A stretch of 64,000 nucleotides of DNA from Actinomadura luteofluorescens (GCF_013409365.1 NZ_JACCBA010000001.1:2790001-2854000), one strand, 5' to 3'. Shown: positions 26,151-35,942, numbered from the stretch's first letter. Program-made: numbers and translations. Notes: generated by a model not told the origin, from the sequence alone.

Positions 26151-27050
26151 TCAGTCCCCCGCGCTCGCCAGACCGGCGAACAGGTCCCGCTCGCGGCGGC
26201 CGGAGCCGACCGGGCCGAGCTCGCCCGCCTGGAGGATGAAGTACTCGGTGCCGAACGCCTGCTGCCCCAGGTTGTTCGACAGCGCGAAGAACGGCCCGAC
26301 CTGCTCGGGCGCGACCGTGATCTGGGTGTGGTGGGCGCGCAGCGCGGCCAGCTTGGCGGGCAGGTGGGCGCGCGCGTCCACGACCGTGGTGACCTCCCCG
26401 TCCGGGACGCCGGAGCCGAGCTCCTCCAGCCCGGCGACGCGCGCGAACGGCAGCCGGGCCTCCCGCATCACCGCGATCGCGCGGGCGAGGACCGTGCGCG
26501 GGGCCGCGTAGGCGTAGACCTTGGCCGCCCGCCACGGCTCGGCGCCGTCCTCGTGGGCGGGGTCGGCGGCCAGCTCGAACGCCCGCCACGTGACGCGGTT
26601 CGCCTGGATGTGGTCGGGGTGGCCGTAGTTGCCGCGCTCGTCATAGGTGACGATCACCTGCGGGCGGACCTCCCGGATGACGGTCACCAGGTCCCGCGCG
26701 GCGGTCGTGACGTCCGCCTGCCAGAAGCAGCGCGGGTCGTCGTTCGTGGGGGCGCCCATCATGCCGGAGTCGCGCCAGCGACCCGGACCGCCGAGGAAGC
26801 GGTGGTCCCGGACGCCGAGCGCCTCGCAGGCCGCGGCGAGCTCGCCGATCCGGTACTCGCCGAGGGCGTCCTCCTTGTCGGAGGCCAGGTGGCGCAGATC
26901 TTCGGGGATGACCTCGCCCTCCTCGCCCAACGTGCAGGTGACGAGGCAGACGTGGGCGCCCTCGGCGGCGTATTTGGCCATGCTCGCCCCGGTCCCGATG
27001 GACTCGTCGTCCGGATGGGCGTGGACGAACAGGATCCGCGGCTCCTTCAT
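26151..27050 (-). CDS. mshB: MshB, mycothiol biosynthesis deacetylase
   Basis: A 299-residue N-acetyl-1-D-myo-inositol-2-amino-2-deoxy-alpha-D-glucopyranoside deacetylase, the second step of mycothiol synthesis. It is a LmbE-type zinc hydrolase. AHPDDE at residues 11-16 gives zinc ligands His12 and Asp15 and the general base, and YGHPDHI supplies His147. The family-specific segments [15 protein letters not shown] and [15 protein letters not shown] agree with MshB rather than the mycothiol S-conjugate amidase Mca. Length is normal. Start ATG 27050. It is probably cotranscribed with the downstream DUF6113-like gene. Mycothiol is the main low-molecular-weight thiol of actinobacteria. Confidence 0.95.
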   Translation of the reverse strand: MKEPRILFVHAHPDDESIGTGASMAKYAAEGAHVCLVTCTLGEEGEVIPEDLRHLASDKEDALGEYRIGELAAACEALGVRDHRFLGGPGRWRDSGMMGAPTNDDPRCFWQADVTTAARDLVTVIREVRPQVIVTYDERGNYGHPDHIQANRVTWRAFELAADPAHEDGAEPWRAAKVYAYAAPRTVLARAIAVMREARLPFARVAGLEELGSGVPDGEVTTVVDARAHLPAKLAALRAHHTQITVAPEQVGPFFALSNNLGQQAFGTEYFILQAGELGPVGSGRRERDLFAGLASAGD

Positions 27051-27134
27051 AGTCCACGAGCCTACTCAGGGCCCGGCATCGCGGCGATGACCGCCCTGCC
27101 CCGCGCATCCCGGAGGACCGTCGCCGGGCCCCGG

Positions 27135-28595
27135 TCAGCCGCCGGTGCCGGTGCCGCCCGCGCCGGTGCCGCCGTCACCGCCGCCACCGTTGCCGCCGCC
27201 GCCCGTGCCGCCGCCGGTACCGCCGCCGCCCGTACCGCCGCCACCCGGCGAGGAGGGCGTGGTCGACGGCGTCTCGGTGGTCGGCGTGTCGGTCGGGGTC
27301 TCGGTGGTCGGCTGCTCCTGCGTCGGCCGGGACGTCTGGGGCGGCGGCGTGTTGCGGTGCGTCCGGGTGCGGGTCGGCGCGGGGGCCTCGGGCTCCTCGG
27401 TCGTCGGCGTCTCCGAGACCGTCCCGGAGTCGGTGACCACCGGGGTGGCCGGGTCGTTCGAGGAACCGTCGCCGCCGCCCTTGGCCGCCATGAACAGGCC
27501 CACGACCAGCGCCAGCACGGCGATCGCGGCGACCGCGCCGAAGATCGGCGCCTTGGACTTGCGCTCGGGCTCCCAGTTGTCGTACCGGGCGCGGCCGGCC
27601 CCGGTCTGGGGCCCCGCCGGCGGGAGGGTCCCGGTGTAGTCGCGGGGCGCGACGTGAGGCGCGCCGCGGCCCGGCTGGGTGGCGCCCGCCATCATCCCGG
27701 CGCCGGCGAGACCGCCCGCGGCGAGCGTCGACCCCTCCGCCAGCATCGTGGTGGCCTGGGCCGGGTCGTCCATGCGGGTCTGCCCGGCGCCGCCCGGGCC
27801 GCTGCCGATCAGCGCCATCATGATCTGCTGCGCGGTGGGCCGCCGCTCCGGTTCCTTGACCAGGCAGGCCCCGATCAGCCGGTGCAGGTCGGGGGGCACG
27901 CCGTCCAGCGACGGCGGCTCGTGCATCACCCGGTTGATCACCGCGACGACGGTGTCGTCGCCGAACGGGGGGTGCCCGGTCGCGGCGAACACGATCGTGG
28001 TGGCCCAGGCCCACACGTCCACGGCCTCGGTGAGGGTGGCGCCCGCCACCTGCTCGGGCGCCATGTAGGACGGGGTGCCGATCGCCTTGGTCGCGTTGGT
28101 CTGCCCGGTGTCCAGGGCCCGCGCGATACCGAAGTCGATCACTCGGGGGCCGTCCGGCGCCATGATCACGTTGTGCGGCTTGAAGTCGCGGTGCACGATC
28201 CCGGCCTGGTGGATCGCGACCATCGCGGTCGCGGTGCCGATCGCGAGCCGGTCCAGCGGCGCACCGCTGATCGGGCCGGTCTCGGTGACCTGCTTGTACA
28301 GCGACGGCCCCGGCACGTACTCGCTGGCGATGTAGGGCTGGTCGCCCGCGACGTCGGCCTCCAGGACCTGCGCGGTGCAGAACCGGGCCACCTGCTTGGC
28401 CGCCTGCGCCTCCCGGACGAACCGGTTGCGCGCCATCGTGTCCCCCGCCAGGTCGGCGCGCAGAAGCTTGATCGCGGCGCGGTTCCCGGAGGCGTCGACC
28501 CCGCCGTAGACGACGCCCTGGCCGCCCTCGCCGAGCCTGTCGACGATCTCGTAGGAACCGAGCCGCCGGGGGTCTCCCGGCTGCAGCTCAGGCAT
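27135..28595 (-). CDS. Transmembrane Ser/Thr protein kinase (PknB-like) with Thr/Pro- and Gly-rich ectodomain
   Basis: A 486-residue receptor-type kinase. The kinase domain covers residues ~15-275: glycine loop LGEGGQGVVYGG, ATP-binding Lys in AAIKLL, catalytic loop IVHRDFKPHN, DFG in VIDFGIA, activation loop with GTPSYMAPEQ. A juxtamembrane region and one membrane segment (~350-370, IFGAVAAIAVLALVVGLFMAA) follow. The outside part is not PASTA repeats. It is a Thr/Pro/Glu-rich stalk (TETPTDTPTTETPSTTP) and a terminal run of Gly with interspersed Thr/Asn/Asp. Such a tail may be glycosylated or wall-embedded. Start ATG 28595 is supported by AGGAG. It is divergent from the S9 peptidase gene. Confidence 0.9.
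   Translation of the reverse strand: MPELQPGDPRRLGSYEIVDRLGEGGQGVVYGGVDASGNRAAIKLLRADLAGDTMARNRFVREAQAAKQVARFCTAQVLEADVAGDQPYIASEYVPGPSLYKQVTETGPISGAPLDRLAIGTATAMVAIHQAGIVHRDFKPHNVIMAPDGPRVIDFGIARALDTGQTNATKAIGTPSYMAPEQVAGATLTEAVDVWAWATTIVFAATGHPPFGDDTVVAVINRVMHEPPSLDGVPPDLHRLIGACLVKEPERRPTAQQIMMALIGSGPGGAGQTRMDDPAQATTMLAEGSTLAAGGLAGAGMMAGATQPGRGAPHVAPRDYTGTLPPAGPQTGAGRARYDNWEPERKSKAPIFGAVAAIAVLALVVGLFMAAKGGGDGSSNDPATPVVTDSGTVSETPTTEEPEAPAPTRTRTHRNTPPPQTSRPTQEQPTTETPTDTPTTETPSTTPSSPGGGGTGGGGTGGGTGGGGNGGGGDGGTGAGGTGTGG
27136..27250. repeat. Low-complexity GGN-codon repeat at kinase 3' end
   Basis: About 38 codons are almost all glycine, forming short reiterated GGCGGC/GGCGGT units that encode the C-terminal poly-Gly tail of the kinase. 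The DNA is prone to slippage, so the tail length may vary between strains. Confidence 0.7.
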
Positions 28596-28766
28596 TGACA
28601 ACTCCTCAGCCCGCGACGACGAAAGTGCTTGGGGAAGCTTTGAGCTTACGCGAGCGCGGACACGGGCACGGGACATTCCCGTCCACCACGCGACGACCCG
28701 TGATCATAGAGGGCAGGAGGCCGCCGTGCTCCGCAGTTCCAGACCGTCCTGGCAGACTCGGCTGCC

Positions 28767-30851
28767 ATGAGCATCAGCTATCCGCGGCAGAGCGCCCGCA
28801 CGCGACGGTTCAGCCTCGGCGTCCCGCGCGCCTTCCAGATCGCGCCGGACGGGACGCGCGTCGCCTTCCTGCGCACCCGGGCGGGGGACGACCCGGTGAC
28901 CTGCCTGTGGACGCTGGACACCGCCACCGGCGAGGAGGAGTGCGTCGCCGACCCGGCCGCGCTGGACGTCCCGGGCGAGGAGGACCTGCCCGCCGAGGAG
29001 CGGGCCCGGCGCGAGCGCGCCCGCGAGCAGGCGGGCGGCATCGTCGGGTACGCGACCGACCGCGCCATGGGGCAGGCCGTCTTCACCCTGGGCGGGCGCC
29101 TGTACGCCGTCGACCTCGGCACCGCGCTCGTGCGGGAGCTGCCCGCCCGGCCGCCCGTCTTCGACCCGCGCCCCGACCCGGCGGGCCGCCGCGTCGCCTA
29201 CGTGTCGGGCCGCACGCTGCGGGTCGTCGAGCTGGAGGACGGGGAGGACCGCGCGCTCGTGGAGCCCGAGTCCGGCCAGGTCTCCTACGGTCTGGCCGAG
29301 TTCGTCGCGGCGGAGGAGATGGGCCGGATGCGCGGCCACTGGTGGTCGCCCGACGGCGGGACCCTGCTGGTCGCGCGGGTGGACGAGACCCCGGTGCAGC
29401 GCTGGCACATCGCCGACCCGGCCAACCCTGACCGGCCGCCGTCCGAGATCGCCTACCCGGCGGCCGGCACCCCGAACGCCCTGGTGTCCCTGGTGCTGCT
29501 GAAGGTGGACGGCGGGCGGATCGCGGTGGCCTGGGACCGCGGCATGTTCCCCTACCTCGTGACCGCCACCTGGGACCGGCACGGCCTGCTGATCGTCGTG
29601 CAGTCCCGCGACCAGCGCTCCCAGCGGGTGCTGCGGGTCGATCCGACCAACGGCGAGACGGCGCTGCTGCACACCGAGCACGACCCGATCTGGACCGAGG
29701 TCATCCCCGGCCTGCCCGTCCGCACGCACGGCGGCGACCTCGTCTGGGCCACCGAGGACGCCGAGACCGACACCCGCCGGCTCACCGTCGCGGGACGGCC
29801 CGTCACGCCCGGCGGCCTCCAGCTGCGCTCCGTGCTCGGCGTGGACGGCGAGTCGATCCTGTTCACCGCCTGGGAGGAGCCCACCGAGGTCCACCTCTAC
29901 TCCTACGAGGGCGGCGAGGTGACCCGGCTCAGCGAGGGGCCGGGCGTCTTCGGCGGCACCCGGTCCGGGGGCGTCACCGTGGTCTCGGGCGCGCGGCTGG
30001 ACCGCCTCGGTTCGCAGGCCGAGGTGCGCACGCCGGCCGCGGTCCACCCCGTCGCCTCGTTCGCCGAGACCCCGGTGATCACGCCGCGGGTGGAGCTGCT
30101 GCGCTCCGGCGACCGCGAGCTGCGCACCGCCGTCGTGCTGCCCACCGGCTGGGAGCGGGGCCACGGCCGCCTGCCCGTCCTGATGGACCCCTACGGCGGG
30201 CCGCACGCGCAGCGCGTCCTCGCCGTCCAGCGCTCGTACTGCGAGGCGCAGTGGCTCGCCGACCAGGGCTTCGCCGTCGTGATCGCGGACGGCCGCGGCA
30301 CCCCCGGACGCGGACCCGCCTGGGAGCGCGCCGTGCGCGGCGACTTCGTCGGGCCCGTCCTGGACGACCAGATCAGCGCGCTGATCGAGGCGGCCCGCAA
30401 GCACCCCGCGGCCCTCGACCTCGACCGCGTCGGCATCCGCGGCTGGTCGTTCGGCGGCTGGCTCGCGGCCCTGGCCGTCATGCGGCGCCCGGACGTCTTC
30501 CACGCGGCCGTCGCCGGCGCCCCGGTCACCGACTGGCGCCTGTACGACACCCACTACACCGAGCGGTACCTGGGCCACCCCGACGAGGAGCCGGAGAACT
30601 ACGCCGACAACTCCCTCCTCGGCATGGCCGCCGACCTGAAGCGGCCACTGATGATCATCCACGGCCTGGCGGACGACAACGTGGTGGCCGCCCACACCCT
30701 GCGCCTGTCCTCGGCCCTCCTGGCCGCCGGCCGCCCGCACACCGTCCTCCCCCTCTCGGGCGTCACCCACATGACCCCGCAAGAGGTGGTCGCCGAAAAC
30801 CTCCTCCACATCCAGGTCGCCTTCCTAAAGGAGTCTTTGGCGAACCAGTAG
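28767..30851 (+). CDS. S9-family peptidase (prolyl oligopeptidase / dipeptidyl peptidase IV-like)
   Basis: A 694-residue cytoplasmic serine peptidase. An N-terminal beta-propeller (~residues 15-430, DPP4_N type, with the Glu-containing helix YGLAEFVAAEEMGR that anchors the substrate N-terminus in dipeptidyl peptidases) precedes an alpha/beta-hydrolase domain. The catalytic triad is Ser561 in RGWSFGGW, Asp636/637 in HGLADDNV and His668 in GVTHMTP. LMDPYGGPH is also typical. It probably removes X-Pro/X-Ala dipeptides from peptides; no signal peptide is present. Start ATG 28767. The 3' end is convergent with the ABC exporter genes, 15 bases away. Confidence 0.92.
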   Translation: MSISYPRQSARTRRFSLGVPRAFQIAPDGTRVAFLRTRAGDDPVTCLWTLDTATGEEECVADPAALDVPGEEDLPAEERARRERAREQAGGIVGYATDRAMGQAVFTLGGRLYAVDLGTALVRELPARPPVFDPRPDPAGRRVAYVSGRTLRVVELEDGEDRALVEPESGQVSYGLAEFVAAEEMGRMRGHWWSPDGGTLLVARVDETPVQRWHIADPANPDRPPSEIAYPAAGTPNALVSLVLLKVDGGRIAVAWDRGMFPYLVTATWDRHGLLIVVQSRDQRSQRVLRVDPTNGETALLHTEHDPIWTEVIPGLPVRTHGGDLVWATEDAETDTRRLTVAGRPVTPGGLQLRSVLGVDGESILFTAWEEPTEVHLYSYEGGEVTRLSEGPGVFGGTRSGGVTVVSGARLDRLGSQAEVRTPAAVHPVASFAETPVITPRVELLRSGDRELRTAVVLPTGWERGHGRLPVLMDPYGGPHAQRVLAVQRSYCEAQWLADQGFAVVIADGRGTPGRGPAWERAVRGDFVGPVLDDQISALIEAARKHPAALDLDRVGIRGWSFGGWLAALAVMRRPDVFHAAVAGAPVTDWRLYDTHYTERYLGHPDEEPENYADNSLLGMAADLKRPLMIIHGLADDNVVAAHTLRLSSALLAAGRPHTVLPLSGVTHMTPQEVVAENLLHIQVAFLKESLANQ

Positions 30852-30866
30852 CCACGAGAAGGCGAC

Positions 30867-32591
30867 TCAGCTCCTCCAGGAGGCCCATAGGGCCGCATAT
30901 GAACCTTGGGTGGCCAGGAGCTCTTCGTGGGTGCCCAGCTCTGTGATGCGGCCGTTCTCGACTACGGCGACGCGGTCGGCGTCGTGGGCGGTGTGGAGGC
31001 GGTGGGCTATGGCGACGACGGTGCGGCCGTCCAGGACGGCGGCGAGCGAGCGTTCGAGGCGGCGGGCGGCGCGCGGGTCGAGCAGGGACGTCGCCTCGTC
31101 CAGGACGAGCGTGTGCGGGTCGGCGAGGACGAGCCGGGCCAGGGCGAGCTGCTGGGCCTGGGCGGGCGACAGGGTCTCGCCGCCCGAGCCGACGACGGTG
31201 TCGAGGTCGGGGCCGTCCCAGTCGACGGCGGCCAGGACCTGGCGGACGTCGTCGTCGGAGGCGCCCTCGCGGGCCATCACGAGGTTCTGGCGGAGGGTGC
31301 CGCGGAACACGTGGTGCTCCTGGGTGACCAGCGCGACGTGGCCGCGCAGGTCGTCCAGGGGCAGCCCGACCAGGGGGACGCCGCCGCCCGCGCCCACGGT
31401 GACCTCGCCCGCGCGCGGCCCGTCGACCCCGGCGAGCAGGCGGCCGAGCGTCGACTTGCCCGCGCCGCTGGGCCCGACCATCGCCAGGCGCTCGCCCGGC
31501 CGCAGGTCGAGGTCGACGCCGTGCAGGACGTCGTGGCCGCGGCGGTAGGAGTAGTGGACGTCGCGCGCCGAGATCTGCTCGCCGGTGGGCCGGTCCCCGT
31601 TCGGCGTGCGGTCGGGCGGGACGTTGCCGACGCCGAGCAGCCGGGCCAGGGAGGCGCCGCCGAGCTGCAGCTCGTCGAGCCACTGCATGAGCGTGTCCAC
31701 CGGCTCGATGAGCTGCTGGGCGTAGAGGGTCGCGGCGGTCACCTGCGCGAGGGTCGCCATGCCGTTGATGTAGAGCAGGCCGCCGACAAGCAGCGTCGAC
31801 ACGACCGGCAGGACGAAGCTCATCTCCATCACCGGGAACAGCACCGTGCGCAGCCGCAGCGTGTACCGCTCGATCGTGTAGGACGCCGCGATGTCGGCGT
31901 CGCCGCGCTCGTGCCGGCGCCCGGCGAGGCCCAGGGCCTCCACGGTCCGGGCGCCCTGGACGGTCTCGGTCAGCCCGTCGGCGATGCGCGCCCACGACGC
32001 GTTCTCGCGCAGGTAGCCCTTGTGGGCGCGGGGCAGGTACCAGCGCATCACCGCGACCAGCATCGGCACCGCGACCAGGGCGGGCAGCGCGACGAGCGGG
32101 CCGTTCAGCATCAGCGCGGCGACGGTGAACCCGCCGACGACGACGGCGACGAGGGTCTCCGGCATCGCGTACCGGACGGAGGTGCTCAGCGTGTCGACGT
32201 CGCGGGAGGCCCGGGTGACCAGGTCGCCGGTGCCCGCGCGCTCGACCGTGGACAGCGGCAGCGCCATGACGCGGTCGACGAACTCCTCGCGGAGTTCGGC
32301 CAGCACCCGCTCGCCCAGCTTCGCCGACGTCAGGTAGGCGTACCGGACCAGCACGCCCTGGACGATCACGAACCCGGCGATGGCCAGGCCGGTGGTGTCG
32401 ATGTCGGCGCTGCCGTCGCGGACGCCCTCCACGAGCGAGCCGAGCAGCCGCGGCGTGACGAGCCCGGTCAGGGCGGCCAGCGCGTGCAGGGCCAGCACTC
32501 CGGCGAGGTCGCGCGGGTGCCGCAGGACGAGCCGGCGCGCGTAGGCCCGCACCTGCGCGGGCGTCGCGACCGGCAGGATCTGTGCGCTCAC
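30867..32591 (-). CDS. ABC exporter half-transporter B, catalytically competent ATP site
   Basis: A 574-residue type IV ABC exporter subunit with six TM segments (~1-310) and a nucleotide-binding domain. Walker A is intact (GPSGAGKST, residues 373-381), as is Walker B with catalytic Glu (LVLDEATSLLD) and an H-loop (AIAHRLHT). The signature, however, reads LSPAQ (474-478) instead of LSGGQ. It is the complement of the partner subunit, which has an intact signature but no Walker A. The pair therefore forms one working and one dead ATP site. Start GTG 32591 overlaps the partner's stop by four bases. The exported substrate is unknown; lipids, peptides or drugs are typical. Confidence 0.9.
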   Translation of the reverse strand: MSAQILPVATPAQVRAYARRLVLRHPRDLAGVLALHALAALTGLVTPRLLGSLVEGVRDGSADIDTTGLAIAGFVIVQGVLVRYAYLTSAKLGERVLAELREEFVDRVMALPLSTVERAGTGDLVTRASRDVDTLSTSVRYAMPETLVAVVVGGFTVAALMLNGPLVALPALVAVPMLVAVMRWYLPRAHKGYLRENASWARIADGLTETVQGARTVEALGLAGRRHERGDADIAASYTIERYTLRLRTVLFPVMEMSFVLPVVSTLLVGGLLYINGMATLAQVTAATLYAQQLIEPVDTLMQWLDELQLGGASLARLLGVGNVPPDRTPNGDRPTGEQISARDVHYSYRRGHDVLHGVDLDLRPGERLAMVGPSGAGKSTLGRLLAGVDGPRAGEVTVGAGGGVPLVGLPLDDLRGHVALVTQEHHVFRGTLRQNLVMAREGASDDDVRQVLAAVDWDGPDLDTVVGSGGETLSPAQAQQLALARLVLADPHTLVLDEATSLLDPRAARRLERSLAAVLDGRTVVAIAHRLHTAHDADRVAVVENGRITELGTHEELLATQGSYAALWASWRS

Positions 32592-34342
32592 GTTCCCGCC
32601 CTTTCCGCTGCCTCGCCCCTGGTGACGGTCGCCGCGTAGCGGGGCTCGGCGTCCAGCAGTTCCCGGTGCGTCCCCTCCGCGACGACCAGGCCGTCGCACA
32701 CGAAGGCGACGCGGTCCGCACGGTCCAGCATCAGCGGGCTCGTCGTGCACACCACGGTGGTGCGGCCCGCGCGCGCTTCGCCGAGCCTTTCGGCGATGCG
32801 CGCCTCGGTGTGCGCGTCCACCGCGCTGGTCGGCTCCACGAGGACGAGGACGTCGGGGTCGGCGGCGAGCGCCCTCGCCAGGCGGAGGCGCTGCTGCTGG
32901 CCGCCGGAGAACTCCCGTCCGGCCTCGGCCACGTGCGCGTCGAGCCCGACCGAGTCGACGACGTCCTCGGCGCAGGCGGCGTGGATCGCCGCCCGCAGCG
33001 CGGGCTCGCCGGCGCCCGGCGCGAGGGACTCGGCCAGCGGGCCGGAGAACAGCCGGTCCTCGTTGACCGCGACCAGGATCCGCCCGCGGACGTCCTCGAC
33101 CGCGCGCAGCGGGACGCCGCCGAAGTCGACCTCGCCGTCCTCGTACCGGCCGAGGCGGTCGGCGACGGCCTGCGCGTCGCGCGGGTCGGCGGCGGCGATC
33201 GCGGTGAACCGGCCCGGCCGCACGACCAGCCCCGAGGCGATGTCGACCAGCTCGGCGTCCGCCGCCGGGCGGGCCGTCCCGGTGGCGGGCAGCTCCGGGT
33301 CGAGCCGCAGCAGCGCGGTGACCCGGCCCGCCGCCACCAGCCCCTTGGTGATCTTGCCCGCGGCCTCGCCGAGGGTCTTCAGCGGGACGATCAGGAACAC
33401 CGCGTACCCGTAGAAGGCGACCAGCTCGCCGACGCCGATCTGCCCCCGCGCGGCGAACCGGGCGCCGGCCCAGGTGACCAGCGCGATCAGCAGGCCGGGC
33501 AGCAGCACCTCGGCGCCGTTCATCCGCGTCTCGGCCCGCGCCACCGCCACCCCGGCCGCGCGCACCCGCTGCGACTCCGCGCGGTAGCGGCCGGAGAACA
33601 GCGCCTCGCCGCCGATGCCGCGCAGCACCCGCAGCCCCGCGACCAGGTCGGTGGCGTGCGTGGCCAGCTCGCCGACCAGCTCGCGGTGCGCCTGCTCCCG
33701 CTCGCGGTAGGGGCGCAGCAGCGGCGCCGCGGCCACCAGGATCAGCGGGACGCCGACCAGCACGATCAGGCCGAGCGGCGGCGACGTCGACAGCAGGATG
33801 CCGGCCACGACGACGATCGCGACCACGGCGCCCGAGCCGCGCGCGATGATGTCGACGGTGTCGCCGATGTGCGACACGTCGGAGAGCCCGACGCTCACCA
33901 CCTCGCCGGCGCTGAGCCGCTTCGGCAGCGTCGAGCCGAGACGGGTGGCCTGCCGGGTGACGAGCTGGACGGTCCGGTACGCGGCGGAGAGCCAGTTGAA
34001 CGCGGCGAACCGGTGCCGGAGCACGCCCGTCACGGCCTGCGCGGCGCCGAGGCCGAGCAGGACGGCGGCCCACGTCACGAGGGCGCCCTCGTCCCGCGCC
34101 GCGACGCCGTCGCCGATGGCGCGGCCGAGCGCGGCGGGCATCAGCGCCTGGCTGAGCATCCAGGCCACGCCGAAGAGGGCGCCCGCGGTCACGCTGCGCC
34201 ACTGGACGCGCAGCAGCGACAGCAGGTAGCGGGCGGGGGATCCGCCGTCTCCGCGGGCGGCGCTCCAGGGGTCGAGGTACGTCGCTCGCCCTCGCGCAGC
34301 GTGGTCGGGGCCGCCAGGATCTTTCACCGGCAACGACTTCAC
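32588..34342 (-). CDS. ABC exporter half-transporter A, degenerate nucleotide-binding site
   Basis: A 584-residue ABC exporter subunit, first gene of the pair. The membrane domain is ordinary. The nucleotide-binding domain lacks a P-loop: FTAIAAADPRDAQ at residues 379-391 replaces GxxGxGKST. Its Walker B is LVLVEPTSAVD, with Val502 in place of the Mg-binding Asp, while Glu503 remains. The signature FSGGQQQRLRLARAL (478-492) is intact and would complete the active site of the partner. This is an extreme form of the asymmetry seen in heterodimeric exporters such as TAP or BmrCD. Start GTG 34342, weak ribosome site. Probably transcribed from the 303-bp gap shared with the divergent phosphatase gene. 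Confidence 0.88.
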   Translation of the reverse strand: MKSLPVKDPGGPDHAARGRATYLDPWSAARGDGGSPARYLLSLLRVQWRSVTAGALFGVAWMLSQALMPAALGRAIGDGVAARDEGALVTWAAVLLGLGAAQAVTGVLRHRFAAFNWLSAAYRTVQLVTRQATRLGSTLPKRLSAGEVVSVGLSDVSHIGDTVDIIARGSGAVVAIVVVAGILLSTSPPLGLIVLVGVPLILVAAAPLLRPYREREQAHRELVGELATHATDLVAGLRVLRGIGGEALFSGRYRAESQRVRAAGVAVARAETRMNGAEVLLPGLLIALVTWAGARFAARGQIGVGELVAFYGYAVFLIVPLKTLGEAAGKITKGLVAAGRVTALLRLDPELPATGTARPAADAELVDIASGLVVRPGRFTAIAAADPRDAQAVADRLGRYEDGEVDFGGVPLRAVEDVRGRILVAVNEDRLFSGPLAESLAPGAGEPALRAAIHAACAEDVVDSVGLDAHVAEAGREFSGGQQQRLRLARALAADPDVLVLVEPTSAVDAHTEARIAERLGEARAGRTTVVCTTSPLMLDRADRVAFVCDGLVVAEGTHRELLDAEPRYAATVTRGEAAERAGT

Positions 34343-34645
34343 CCGACGAAGGTTATGCAGCGGAACCCTCTGTGCACGAATGGTTTTTCAGCAGCGGAAA
34401 CGAGTTTCGGTCCGTCCGGAAACGCCGACAAAGGCGGGCGCAGGGGGTGCGCCCGGACGTGGGGACACGCTAAGGTCGTCACCGTACGGAGCGACGCTTC
34501 CTCCGCTCCACGAGCCGGGACACGTGGCGGCCGAGCCCGAGCCGCCGCCCCGGCGCGGCCCGTACCGCTCCCTGCGGCCGCAGGGACGAGCGGGACGACA
34601 CAGTCGTTGCCAGTGCCGTCGCCAGCCCGACATTCCGGAAGCCCT
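34343..34645. other. 303-bp divergent intergenic region with a 16-bp palindrome
   Basis: It contains the promoters of the ABC exporter (minus) and the PP2C phosphatase (plus). CCCTGCGGCCGCAGGG at 34570-34585 is a perfect palindrome, 60 bases before the phosphatase start. A GGAAAC-type hexamer in 34390-34405 resembles ECF sigma -35 elements, but I see no convincing paired -10. No gene is supported here. Confidence 0.4.
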
Positions 34646-35878
34646 GTGAGCACCATCAGTCACCAGACGCATCCCCTCATGCCAGGTACCGAGGACAGGA
34701 TCGAGCTGCTCCTCATCGACGACGACCCCACCGACGTGCTCATGGTGGAGAAGATGCTCGCCGACAGCGGCCTGGACGCGGGGATCACGGTCGCCCACGA
34801 CCTGGACGCCGCGAGGCGCATGCTGACGCGGCGCACGCAGTGCATCATCGTCGATCTGTCCACGCCCGGCATCGACCGGCTGGAGGGGCTGCGGCGGGTG
34901 CTCGCGCTGTCCGGTCCGGCCGCCGTCGTGGTGCTGACCGGCCTGGAGGACGGCCGCCTCGGCGTGCAGGCGGTCGCCGCGGGCGCCGAGGACTACCTGG
35001 TCAAGCAGGAGGTCGACGGGCCGCTGCTGGCCCGCGCGATCCGCTATGCCATAGAGCGCAAGCGCTCGGAGGAGACCGAGCGGCGGCTCGTCGAGGCCCG
35101 CATCCTCGGCCGCGAGAACGCCCGGCTGGAGCGCGGCCTGCTGCCGGTCCCGCTGATCGAGGACCCGACGCTGCGGCACCACACCCGCTACCGGCCCGGC
35201 CGCCGGCGCGCGCTGCTCGGCGGCGACTTCTACGACACCGTGCAGACCGAGGGCGGCGCCGTCCACCTGATGATCGGGGACGTCTGCGGGCACGGCCCCG
35301 ACGAGGCGGCCCTCGGCGTCCAGCTCCGCATGGCGTGGCGGACGCTCGTCCTCGCCGGGCACACCGGCGAGCAGCTGCTCGGCACCCTCGACACCGTCCT
35401 CGGGCACGAGCGGCGCAGCGAGGAGATCTTCACCACCCTCTGCATGGTCACGATCGCGCCGTCCCGGCGGACCGCCCGGATGCACCTCGCCGGGCACCCC
35501 GCGCCGCTGCTGTTCCGCGGGGCGCCGGGCGCGGGCGGCGAGGTCGCGGCGCTGCCCGACTACGCGCACGGCCCGGCGCTCGGCCTGGTGCCCGGCGCCG
35601 AGTGGCCGACCACCGAGATCGACCTCGGCGAGTCCTGGGGCCTGATGCTCTACACCGACGGCCTGATCGAGGGCCGGGTCGGCGAGGGCTCGGACCGGCT
35701 CGGCACCGACGGCCTGGTCGGCCTGGCCCGCACCGCCCGCGCCCGGGGCGCGGCCGGACGGTCGCTGATCGACGCCCTGGTGACCGAGGTGGAGCGCCTC
35801 AACGGCGACGCCCTGACCGACGACCTCGCCGTCCTGCTGCTGTCGCGGCAGGCCGGGCCGGACGGTCCCGGGCGCTGA
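34646..35878 (+). CDS. Response regulator fused to SpoIIE-type PP2C phosphatase
   Basis: A 410-residue two-domain signalling protein. The N-terminal receiver (residues ~20-145) has the acidic pair in LLIDDDPTDVLMVEKML, the phospho-acceptor Asp70 in IIVDLSTPG, a Thr in VVVLTGLED and Lys in YLVKQE. A coiled linker (AIERKRSEETERRLVEARILG) leads to the SpoIIE/RsbU phosphatase. Its metal-binding motifs are LGGDFYD, GDVCGHGPDEA, YTDGLIEGR and DDLAVLLL. Such proteins dephosphorylate anti-anti-sigma factors in partner-switching. No anti-sigma or STAS gene is adjacent, so the partner is encoded elsewhere. Start GTG 34646; ATG 34679 is a possible alternative. Confidence 0.9.
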   Translation: MSTISHQTHPLMPGTEDRIELLLIDDDPTDVLMVEKMLADSGLDAGITVAHDLDAARRMLTRRTQCIIVDLSTPGIDRLEGLRRVLALSGPAAVVVLTGLEDGRLGVQAVAAGAEDYLVKQEVDGPLLARAIRYAIERKRSEETERRLVEARILGRENARLERGLLPVPLIEDPTLRHHTRYRPGRRRALLGGDFYDTVQTEGGAVHLMIGDVCGHGPDEAALGVQLRMAWRTLVLAGHTGEQLLGTLDTVLGHERRSEEIFTTLCMVTIAPSRRTARMHLAGHPAPLLFRGAPGAGGEVAALPDYAHGPALGLVPGAEWPTTEIDLGESWGLMLYTDGLIEGRVGEGSDRLGTDGLVGLARTARARGAAGRSLIDALVTEVERLNGDALTDDLAVLLLSRQAGPDGPGR

Positions 35879-35942
35879 ACACAGGCCCCTGACCTCCGTC
35901 AATGTCTTCTGGGTCACTCCCAGGCAGAGTTCCCGCACCCCC

